NCBI RefSeq assembly: GCF_036549475.1
Contig: NZ_JAZHLI010000003.1
Coordinates: 62,001 to 126,000, forward strand
DNA length: 64,000 nt
Direction: 5' to 3'
From: Aurantimonas sp036549475
Lineage (GTDB): Bacteria > Pseudomonadota > Alphaproteobacteria > Rhizobiales > Rhizobiaceae
Below the pieces are notes generated by a model. The model was not told the origin of the DNA. It made no database searches and saw nothing but the letters and a program-made list of their open reading frames with translations. This document shows positions 19,633 through 26,891 of this stretch, piece after piece. Position 1 is the stretch's first letter; each line of letters begins with the position of its first letter. The position numbers and the translations under genes were made by a program.

Positions 19633-20388
19633 TCAGGCCGTCGGCGATGCCTGGCATATCGCGACGAAGTCCGACGCCTTCAAGCTCGCGCCTCCGACCA
19701 GGGCCCCGTCGACATTGTCGATCGCCAGGAATTCGGCTGCGTTCGCCGGCTTCACCGAACCACCGTAGAGAATCCGCACGCCGTCAGCGGCATCGCCGAA
19801 GCGATCGACGAGGCGCCTGCGAATGAAGGCGTGGATGTCGCGCACGTCGTCCGCCGTAGGGGTCTTGCCGGTGCCGATGGCCCAGACGGGCTCGTAGGCC
19901 ACCACCACCTGATCACCATCCACATCGTCCGGCAGCGAACCGGCCAGCTGCCGATCCAGCACGTCCGTCGTGGCATCGGCGTCGCGCTCGGCCTCCGTCT
20001 CGCCGATGCAGATCACCGCGATCAGCCCGGCACGCATCGCCGCCTCGGCCTTGGCGCGGACGAGTTCGTCGCTTTCGCCGTGATCGGCGCGCCGCTCGGA
20101 ATGGCCGACGATCACATAGCGGGCACCGACATCCTTGAGCATCGTCGCTGCGATGTCGCCGGTGTGGGCGCCACTGTCGGCCGGATGGCAATCCTGCCCG
20201 CCGACCGCGGCGACATCGCCCAGAATGCCGAAACTCGCCGACAGCATGGTGGCCGGCGGGCAGATCAGGATATCGCGGCCCTCGTTCAGACCGTTGCGGC
20301 CGGCATCGGCGATGGCCTGAAGCTCCGCCAGGTCCCTGAGCTGCCCGTTCATCTTCCAGTTTCCGGCTATCAGCGGCCTCGGTGCCAT
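19633..20388 (-). CDS. tpiA: Triosephosphate isomerase
   Basis: 251 residues; interconverts dihydroxyacetone phosphate and glyceraldehyde 3-phosphate. The catalytic residues are all visible: Lys12 in AGNWKMNG, His96 in IVGHSERR and Glu166 in YEPVWAIGTG. The mobile loop 6 follows (TGKTPT), and the phosphate-binding ILYGGSVK and GALVGGASL are near the C terminus. It is divergent from the PpiD-like gene, with 176 bases between the starts that should hold both promoters. Downstream, secG follows after 116 bases. Confidence 0.97.
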   Translation of the reverse strand: MAPRPLIAGNWKMNGQLRDLAELQAIADAGRNGLNEGRDILICPPATMLSASFGILGDVAAVGGQDCHPADSGAHTGDIAATMLKDVGARYVIVGHSERRADHGESDELVRAKAEAAMRAGLIAVICIGETEAERDADATTDVLDRQLAGSLPDDVDGDQVVVAYEPVWAIGTGKTPTADDVRDIHAFIRRRLVDRFGDAADGVRILYGGSVKPANAAEFLAIDNVDGALVGGASLKASDFVAICQASPTA

Positions 20389-20564
20389 CGTGTTCTCCCA
20401 TCTTTGTCAGGCGCCCACGGCCCGGCGCGGACCTTACGCATGAAAGGGCGTAAATCAATCGTGCGTGTCGCTTGCGTCGGACCTGTACGGTTTCCTAAAA
20501 GGCACACAACAGAATGCCCTCGGTCGTCTCGCTCGGCGACCCGTGGGGCGAACGGGAGACCATC

Positions 20565-22454
20565 ATGCTCAACACGCTCCGCGGCAGCATCTCCGGCTGG
20601 ACGGCCAAAATCCTGCTCGGCCTGCTGGTCCTCAGCTTCGCGGTCTGGGGTATCGGCGACGTGTTCCGCGGCAGCGTGGCAAATGCCGTGCTGACCGCCG
20701 GCGAGACCGAAGTCTCGCTGCAGGACTATGCCCTGGCCTACAACCGCGCCGAATCCCGGCTCGCCAGCCAGATCGGCCGCCAGCCGACGGCCGAGGAAGC
20801 CGAGATGTTCGGCATCAGCCAGTCGGTCATCAGCCAGCTCGTCGCGGGCGCAGTCCTGGACGAACAGGGCCGCCGCATCGATCTCGGCCTGTCGCAGGAT
20901 CGCCTGGCCCAGGTCATTGCGGAGGATCCGACATTTCAGGACGCCTCGGGGAATTTCTCGCGGGCCCAGTTCCAGAACGCCCTCTACAACGCCCGGATCA
21001 GCGAGACCGACTACATTCGCGGCCAGGAGAACCAGGCGGTGCGCAGCCAGATCGTCGATGCCGTTTCCGAGGGCATCGTCATTCCCGACGCCTTCGCCAC
21101 GGCGCTCGGCCTCTATAATGGCGAGCGACGCACCGTCGAATATATGACGCTGACGCCTGCCGTCATCCCGTCGGTCGCCGACCCGTCCGAAGAAGTTCTC
21201 GCAAGCTATTTCGCGGAGAATACGCAGCGCTACGCCGCTCCCGAATATCGCTCCGTCTCCTTCGCCGTCCTGACGCCGGAAGCGCTGGCCGATCCGTCGA
21301 CGATCACAGACGAGGCGGTCGCGGAGGATTACGAGCAGTACAAGGATCGGTACACGACACCCGAGCAGCGCCGCGTGCAGCAGATCGCCTTTCCCGACGA
21401 GGCGGCGGCGACCGAGGCCAAGGCGAAGCTCGATGGCGGGGCCAGCTTCGAAGACGTCGCCAGGGATGCGGGACGCAGCCCGGCCGACATCGATCTGGGC
21501 CTCGTCAGCCGCGCGCAGATCCCGGACGCCACCGTGGCCGACGCCGCCTTCGGCCTGGCCGAAGGCGAGACGTCCGACGTGGTCAACGGAGCCTTCGGGC
21601 CGGTGCTGCTGCGGGTCGCGGAGATCCAGCCAGGTGCGGTGCAGCCGCTCGAAGAGGTGTCCGACGAGATCCGTTCGGCCCTGGCGCTGGTCGCTGCGAA
21701 CGATACGGCCAATTCCGCCTACAACGCATTCGAGGACGCACGTGCCGGTGGCGCCACCTTCGCCGAGGCAGCGCAGAGCGCCGGCGTCACGGTCCAGACG
21801 ATCCCGGCGGTCGACCGCGAGGGCAACGGACCGGACGGCCAGCCCGTCCCCGAACAACCTTCGGCGCAGGAATTCCTGCCCGGCGTGTTCGAGACCGAGC
21901 CGGGCATGGACAATGTGCCGATCAACTTCCAGTCCAACGGCTATGTCTTCTACGACGTCATCAGCATCGATCCCGCCCGCGACCGCACGCTCGACGAGGT
22001 GCGCGACCGGGTGATCGCCGACTGGAAGGCCGCCGAGACCGATCGCCTGCTCGCCGAGCGCGCCGCGCAGATGAAGAGCGAACTGGAAGCCGGGCAGAGC
22101 ATCGCCGAAGTTGCCGCGGCAGCCGGTGTCGAGGCCCGTACCGCTGCGTCGATCTCCCGTCAGTCCGGCGCGTCCGAGCTCGGCCAGGCCGGCGTGAACG
22201 CCGCCTTCTCCGGTGGCCCCGGCACGGTCGCCACCGCCGCCGGGCGCGAGGCGGGCTCGCAGGTCGTCCTTCGGGTCAGCGAGGTTGCGCCGCCGGCAGA
22301 TCCCGCCTCCAGTGTCGCGGCCAACGAGCGCAGCCAGATGACCGGCATGCTGGAGAACGACGTTCTGGAGAGCTACGTGTCCCTCCTGCAGAACGACACC
22401 CCCATCGCGGTCCATCCGGCCGGTATCGAGCGGGCAAAGGCACTGATCCGTTGA
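20565..22454 (+). CDS. ppiD: PpiD/SurA-type membrane-anchored peptidylprolyl isomerase
   Basis: 629 residues. One N-terminal membrane anchor (about 12-32, KILLGLLVLSFAVWGIGDVF), a SurA-N-like chaperone region (about 40-200) with ISQLVAGAVLDEQGRRI, and a parvulin-type isomerase domain (about 250-370: RRVQQIAFPD, FEDVARDAGRSPADIDLGLV, FGPVLLRVAEIQPG). A second non-catalytic region completes the protein. It would face the periplasm and help fold exported proteins. The ATG at 20565 gives MLNTLRGSISGWTAK; an in-frame ATG 51 bases upstream adds non-family residues. The stop TGA overlaps the trpD TTG start, so tryptophan and molybdopterin genes are coupled to it. Confidence 0.9.
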   Translation: MLNTLRGSISGWTAKILLGLLVLSFAVWGIGDVFRGSVANAVLTAGETEVSLQDYALAYNRAESRLASQIGRQPTAEEAEMFGISQSVISQLVAGAVLDEQGRRIDLGLSQDRLAQVIAEDPTFQDASGNFSRAQFQNALYNARISETDYIRGQENQAVRSQIVDAVSEGIVIPDAFATALGLYNGERRTVEYMTLTPAVIPSVADPSEEVLASYFAENTQRYAAPEYRSVSFAVLTPEALADPSTITDEAVAEDYEQYKDRYTTPEQRRVQQIAFPDEAAATEAKAKLDGGASFEDVARDAGRSPADIDLGLVSRAQIPDATVADAAFGLAEGETSDVVNGAFGPVLLRVAEIQPGAVQPLEEVSDEIRSALALVAANDTANSAYNAFEDARAGGATFAEAAQSAGVTVQTIPAVDREGNGPDGQPVPEQPSAQEFLPGVFETEPGMDNVPINFQSNGYVFYDVISIDPARDRTLDEVRDRVIADWKAAETDRLLAERAAQMKSELEAGQSIAEVAAAAGVEARTAASISRQSGASELGQAGVNAAFSGGPGTVATAAGREAGSQVVLRVSEVAPPADPASSVAANERSQMTGMLENDVLESYVSLLQNDTPIAVHPAGIERAKALIR

Positions 22455-23482
22455 GCCAGAGCCTCAAACCCTTCCTTGCCAAGGTCGCCGCCGGCGAGAG
22501 CCTGGACCGCGACGAGGCCAAGGCCGCGTTTTCGGTGATGATGTCCGGCGAGGCGACACCGTCGCAGATCGGCGGCTTCCTGATGGCGTTGCGGGTGCGC
22601 GGCGAGACCGTCGAGGAAATGGCGGGCGCCGTCGACGTCCTGCGGGCCAACATGCTGCGGGTCGAGGCCCCTGCGGAGGCCGTTGACATCGTCGGCACCG
22701 GCGGCGATCACGCAGGCACGCTGAACGTGTCGACCTGTTCGGCCTTCGTGCTGGCCGGCTGCGGCCTCGTCGTTGCCAAGCACGGCAATCGCGCTCTGTC
22801 GTCCAAGTCGGGCGCCGCCGACGTCCTGATGGCGCTCGGCGTCAATGTCGACCTGAAGCCCGAGGCCATCTCGCGCGCCCTCGGCGATGCCGGCATCTGC
22901 TTCATGTTCGCGCCGACCCACCACGCCGCCATGCGGTTCGTCGGCCCGAGCCGCGTCGAACTCGGTACCCGCACGATCTTCAACCTGCTCGGACCGATGT
23001 CCAACCCGGCATGCGTCCGCAAGCTGCTGCTCGGCTCGTTCTCGCGCGACTGGCTCGTGCCGATGGCCGAGACGCTGCGGGCACTGGGCACCGAATCCGC
23101 ATGGCTGGTCCATGGCGACGGGCTGGACGAGATGACCGTCTGCGGCACCACCGAAGTGGCGGCGCTGGAAAATGGCGAGATCCGCCAGTTCGCCATCGAG
23201 CCGGAGGATGTGGGCCTGCGCCGCTGGCCGCTGGCCGACATCAAGGGCGGCGACGCGGCCACCAACGCCGCAGCGCTGCGGGCCGTGCTCGACGGCGCCG
23301 ACAATGCCTATCGCGAGATCGTACTGCTGAATGCCGCCGGCGCGCTGGTCATGTCCGGCCATGCGGGCGACCTGCGCGACGGAATCGTCAAGTCCGCCGA
23401 TGCCATCGACAGCGGCCGTGCCCGCGCGGCCCTGGAACGACTGGCCGCCGTCACCCAGATGATTGCCGCGGAGACGAAATGA
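22451..23482 (+). CDS. trpD: Anthranilate phosphoribosyltransferase
   Basis: 343 residues; second step of tryptophan synthesis, joining PRPP to anthranilate. Key motifs are VGTGGDHAGTLNVST (PRPP binding), KHGNRALSSKSGAADVL, and FAPTHHAAMRFVGPSR. The start is TTG at 22451, overlapping the ppiD stop as TTGA; the ribosome probably restarts after ppiD. The frame has no nearer ATG that keeps the normal N terminus (SQSLKPFLAKVAAGESL). The stop overlaps trpC by four bases (ATGA). Confidence 0.97.
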   Translation: MSQSLKPFLAKVAAGESLDRDEAKAAFSVMMSGEATPSQIGGFLMALRVRGETVEEMAGAVDVLRANMLRVEAPAEAVDIVGTGGDHAGTLNVSTCSAFVLAGCGLVVAKHGNRALSSKSGAADVLMALGVNVDLKPEAISRALGDAGICFMFAPTHHAAMRFVGPSRVELGTRTIFNLLGPMSNPACVRKLLLGSFSRDWLVPMAETLRALGTESAWLVHGDGLDEMTVCGTTEVAALENGEIRQFAIEPEDVGLRRWPLADIKGGDAATNAAALRAVLDGADNAYREIVLLNAAGALVMSGHAGDLRDGIVKSADAIDSGRARAALERLAAVTQMIAAETK

Positions 23483-24294
23483 GCGACATCCTGCAGCGGA
23501 TCGAGGCCTACAAGCGCGACGAGATCACCGCCGCCAAGCAGCGCGTCTCGCAGGCCGATCTCGAAGCGCAGTTCGCTGCCGTCGAGCCGCCGCGCGGCTT
23601 CACTGCCGCGATAACGGCGCGCCATCGCGGCTCCGGCCTGGCCCTGATCGCCGAGGTGAAGAAGGCGAGCCCATCCAAGGGGCTGATCCGCGCCGATTTC
23701 GACCCGCCGGCGCTCGCCGCCGCCTATGAGCGCGGCGGTGCCGCCTGTCTCAGCGTTCTGACCGACAAACCGTCGTTCCTGGGCGATCCGGCCTTCCTCA
23801 CGACGGCCCGCGCGGCGACGAAGCTGCCGGCGCTGCGCAAGGATTTTCTCTATGATACGTATCAGGTGGCCGAGGCCCGCGCCTGGGGCGCCGATGCGAT
23901 CCTGATCATCATGGCGGCGGTGGACGACGCGCTGGCCCGTGATCTGGAAGCGGCGGCCATGGCCTACGGCATGGACGTCCTGGTCGAGGTCCATGACGAG
24001 GCCGAGACCGAGCGGGCCCTCGCCCTTGCCACGCCGCTGCTGGGCATCAACAACCGGAACCTGCGCACCTTCGAGACCTCGCTGGAAACCTCCGAGCGGC
24101 TCGCCGCGCTGGTCCCGGACGATCGCATCCTCGTCGGCGAAAGCGGTATCTTCACCCATGACGACTGCCTGCGCCTCGCGGGCCACGGCATCCGCACCTT
24201 CCTCGTCGGCGAAAGCCTGATGCGCCAGGACGATGTCGAGGCGGCCACCCGCGCCCTCCTGGGCGGGTCACCTGCTGCGCCGGTGCCGGCATGA
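23479..24294 (+). CDS. trpC: Indole-3-glycerol phosphate synthase
   Basis: 271 residues; converts carboxyphenylaminodeoxyribulose phosphate to indole-3-glycerol phosphate. The barrel signatures are LIAEVKKASPSKGLIR (catalytic Lys), LRKDFLYDTYQV, VEVHDEAE, GINNRNLRTF and VGESGIFTHDD. It is a stand-alone TrpC, not fused to TrpF. The ATG overlaps the trpD stop, and its own stop overlaps the moaC start (ATGA), continuing the coupled run. Confidence 0.97.
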   Translation: MSDILQRIEAYKRDEITAAKQRVSQADLEAQFAAVEPPRGFTAAITARHRGSGLALIAEVKKASPSKGLIRADFDPPALAAAYERGGAACLSVLTDKPSFLGDPAFLTTARAATKLPALRKDFLYDTYQVAEARAWGADAILIIMAAVDDALARDLEAAAMAYGMDVLVEVHDEAETERALALATPLLGINNRNLRTFETSLETSERLAALVPDDRILVGESGIFTHDDCLRLAGHGIRTFLVGESLMRQDDVEAATRALLGGSPAAPVPA

Positions 24295-24791
24295 GCGAAT
24301 CCCGCGATGCCGCCCTGACGCATCTCGACTCGACCGGTGCCGCGTCGATGGTCGATGTCGGCGACAAGCAGCAGACCGTGCGCGTCGCCGAGGCCGAGGG
24401 CCTCGTGATGATGCAGCCGGCGACTCTCGAACTGATCCTGGCAGGCGAAGCCAAGAAGGGCGACGTCATCGGCATTGCTCGTGTCGCCGGCATCATGGCC
24501 GCCAAGAAGACCCATGAGCTGATCCCGCTGTGCCATCCGCTGATGCTCGAGAAGATCGGCGTCGAGATCGTTGCCGAACCGGCGCTGCCCGGCCTCAGGG
24601 TGACGGCCACGGCGCGCGTTGGCGGCAAGACGGGCGTCGAGATGGAAGCACTGACGGCCGTCTCGGTCGCCTGTCTCACCATCTACGACATGGCCAAGGC
24701 CGTCGATCGATCGATGACGATCAGCGGCATCCGCCTCTTGGCCAAATCCGGCGGCCGCTCCGGCGACTGGTCCGCGGGCGCATCCTCATGA
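24291..24791 (+). CDS. moaC: Cyclic pyranopterin monophosphate synthase MoaC
   Basis: 166 residues; with MoaA makes the first pterin intermediate of molybdenum cofactor. Signatures: SMVDVGDKQQTVRVA, GDVIGIARVAGIMAAKKT, the catalytic HELIPLCHPL, and GGKTGVEMEALTAVSVACLT with the final MTISGIRLLAKSGG. Starts inside the trpC stop and overlaps moeA by four bases. trpDC-moaC-moeA is a conserved order in Hyphomicrobiales although tryptophan and Mo-cofactor synthesis are unrelated. Confidence 0.97.
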   Translation: MSESRDAALTHLDSTGAASMVDVGDKQQTVRVAEAEGLVMMQPATLELILAGEAKKGDVIGIARVAGIMAAKKTHELIPLCHPLMLEKIGVEIVAEPALPGLRVTATARVGGKTGVEMEALTAVSVACLTIYDMAKAVDRSMTISGIRLLAKSGGRSGDWSAGASS

Positions 24792-26032
24792 GCCTGATCC
24801 CCGTCGAGGAGGCCTATCGTCTCCTCGTCGAGGACGCCCTGCCCCTGGTGCACACCGAGACATTGCCCCTGCGCGACGCGTCGGGACGCATCCTGGCCGC
24901 CGACACCGGCTCGCTGCGCACCCAGCCCGGCTTCGACGCATCGGCCATGGACGGCTATGCGGTCCGCGCCGCCGATATCGGCGGGAACGGAGCCCCTTTC
25001 CGGCCACTGCGCCTCGTCGGCGAAGCGGCCGCCGGCCATGCCTATGACGGCACGCTGCAACCTGGCGAAACCATCCGCATCTCCACCGGCGCGCCGGTTC
25101 CACCGGGCGCCGATGCCATCCTCATCCAGGAAAATGCCGACCGCGAGAGCGGCACCGTCACCGCCACGACGCCGGTCGTCGTCGGCCAGCACATCCGTCC
25201 TGCCGGGATAGACTTTGCCGAAGGCACGCCGCTCCTGTCCGCCGGCACGGTGCTGACACCCGGCGCGATCGCCCTGGCGGCCAGCGGCGGCCATCCGGAC
25301 CTCTGCGTCCGCGCCCGGCCGAAAGTGGCGATCCTGGCCACAGGCGACGAACTCGTCTTGCCCGGCGAAGCCATCGGCCCCTCGCAAATCGTCGCGTCCA
25401 ACACCTTCGGCGTGGCCGCGCTCGTGCGCGAGGCCGGCGGCGTGCCGCTCAATTGCGGGATCTCGCCCGACCGGGAATCGGCCATCGACGCGCAGCTGGC
25501 CAAGGCGCTGGCCGACGGCGCCGACATCTTCGTCACCATCGGCGGCGCCTCGGTCGGCGACCACGACCTCGTCGGCAAGGTCTTCGCCGCCCGCGGCGTC
25601 TCGCTGGATTTCTGGAAGGTGGCGATGCGCCCCGGCAAGCCCTTGATGGCTGGCAGGCTCGGCGACATGCGCGTCGTCGGCCTGCCCGGAAATCCCGCTT
25701 CCTCGATGGTCGCGGCGACGCTGTTCCTTGCGCCACTGGTCCGTCGCCTCGCGGGCCGCCCGGACAGGCCCCTCCGACGCCGGGGGATCCTCGCTGCGCC
25801 GATGCCGGAAAACGGCGACCGCACGGATTTCGTTCGCGCCCGGATCAAGCCGGACGACGCTGGCCCGCCCCGGATCGTGCCGCTGCCGCGGCAGGATTCG
25901 TCGTTGTTGTCGATCTATGCCGCCGCCGATGCCCTGCTGGTTCGCCCCGTCGGCGCGGCACCCGCGCAAATCGGCGATCCGTGCGACTATGTCCCCCTGA
26001 CGGCGCTGGAGCCACTTGCAGAACACAACTAG
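24788..26032 (+). CDS. moeA: Molybdopterin molybdenumtransferase MoeA
   Basis: 414 residues; inserts molybdate into adenylylated molybdopterin. Visible are FDASAMDGYAVRA near residue 50, ISTGAPVPPGADA, the MPT-binding domain with LATGDELV, TIGGASVGDHDLV and the VVGLPGNPASSM loop, and the C-terminal beta domain. The start at 24788 (MSLIPVEEAYRLL) overlaps moaC as ATGA; the frame is open further upstream inside moaC. The TAG stop at 26030-26032 lies inside the first LexA operator of the lexA promoter, so the terminal codons also serve as a control site. Confidence 0.96.
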   Translation: MSLIPVEEAYRLLVEDALPLVHTETLPLRDASGRILAADTGSLRTQPGFDASAMDGYAVRAADIGGNGAPFRPLRLVGEAAAGHAYDGTLQPGETIRISTGAPVPPGADAILIQENADRESGTVTATTPVVVGQHIRPAGIDFAEGTPLLSAGTVLTPGAIALAASGGHPDLCVRARPKVAILATGDELVLPGEAIGPSQIVASNTFGVAALVREAGGVPLNCGISPDRESAIDAQLAKALADGADIFVTIGGASVGDHDLVGKVFAARGVSLDFWKVAMRPGKPLMAGRLGDMRVVGLPGNPASSMVAATLFLAPLVRRLAGRPDRPLRRRGILAAPMPENGDRTDFVRARIKPDDAGPPRIVPLPRQDSSLLSIYAAADALLVRPVGAAPAQIGDPCDYVPLTALEPLAEHN

Positions 26033-26035
26033 AAC
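26021..26035 (+). promoter_or_regulatory. LexA operator (SOS box) upstream of lexA
   Basis: GAAC-N7-GAAC, an exact match to the alphaproteobacterial SOS box (direct repeat GTTC-N7-GTTC on the other strand). It lies 41 bases before the lexA ATG and overlaps the moeA stop codon. Autoregulation of lexA through this type of site is well known in the class. Confidence 0.85.
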
Positions 26036-26045
26036 AGATAGGTTT

Positions 26046-26060
26046 GTTCAGGTTTTGTTT
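26046..26060 (+). promoter_or_regulatory. Second, imperfect LexA-box-like site
   Basis: GTTC-N7-GTTT, one mismatch from the SOS consensus in the opposite orientation to the first box, 16 bases before the lexA ATG and next to its GAGGAG ribosome site. Two sites 10 bases apart could allow cooperative repression; the second may be too degenerate to matter. Confidence 0.4.
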
Positions 26061-26075
26061 TGAGGAGTCGCCCGG

Positions 26076-26795
26076 ATGCTGACGCGCAAACAGCACGATC
26101 TTCTGGTGTTCGTGAACGATCGGGTGCGCGAGACCGGCGTGCCCCCGTCCTTCGACGAAATGAAGGATGCGCTGGACCTGCGGTCCAAATCCGGCATCCA
26201 TCGCCTGATCACCGCGCTCGAGGAGCGGGGCTTCATCCGCCGCCTGCCCAACCGGGCCCGGGCGCTCGAGATCCTGAAACTGCCGGAATCGATCCAGGGC
26301 AACCGCCCGGCTCCGGTCGGACGCACCGGCTTCAAGCCGAGCGTCATCGAAGGCAGCCGCGATACGGGCCGCCCCGCGGCGGCCACCCAGGCGCAACCGG
26401 CCAGGGCAGCCGCATCGACGTCGATCCCCGTCATGGGCCGTATCGCCGCCGGCGTGCCGATCTCGGCCATCCAGCACAACACCCATTCCATCGTCGTGCC
26501 GCCGGACATGCTGGGCAGCGGCGAGCATTACGCCCTCGAGGTGAAGGGCGACTCAATGATCGAGGCCGGCATTCTCGACGGCGACACGGTGGTCATCCGC
26601 CGCGGTGAGACCGCAACGCCGGGCGAGATCGTGGTCGCACTGGTCGACGACGAGGAAGCGACGCTGAAGCGGTTTCGCCGGCGCGGTGACACGATCGCGC
26701 TGGAAGCGGCGAATCCCGCCTACGAGACGCGGATCTTCGGGCCCGACCGCGTCAAGGTGCAGGGCAAGCTGGTCGGGCTCATCCGTCGCTACTGA
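26076..26795 (+). CDS. lexA: LexA repressor (SOS regulator)
   Basis: 239 residues. N-terminal winged helix (about 1-65: MLTRKQHDLLVFVNDRV, SKSGIHRLITALEERGFI), a linker of about 50 residues longer than in E. coli, and the self-cleaving S24 peptidase domain. The cleavage site is Ala125-Gly126 (GRIAAGVPI), with Ser160 (KGDSMIEAG) and Lys198 (EEATLKRF) as the catalytic dyad. RecA-stimulated cleavage derepresses the SOS genes. The start follows GAGGAG with 8-base spacing. Expression is evidently autoregulated by the two boxes upstream, at least one of which matches consensus. Confidence 0.97.
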   Translation: MLTRKQHDLLVFVNDRVRETGVPPSFDEMKDALDLRSKSGIHRLITALEERGFIRRLPNRARALEILKLPESIQGNRPAPVGRTGFKPSVIEGSRDTGRPAAATQAQPARAAASTSIPVMGRIAAGVPISAIQHNTHSIVVPPDMLGSGEHYALEVKGDSMIEAGILDGDTVVIRRGETATPGEIVVALVDDEEATLKRFRRRGDTIALEAANPAYETRIFGPDRVKVQGKLVGLIRRY

Positions 26796-26891
26796 TCGGG
26801 CTTCGCCGGCAGGTGCTGTTCGCAAAGGCCCGGTTCAGCGTTTTCGGTCAGGTGCGCGTCGAAGCGCCTGACGCGGACTTTCGACCGGCCG

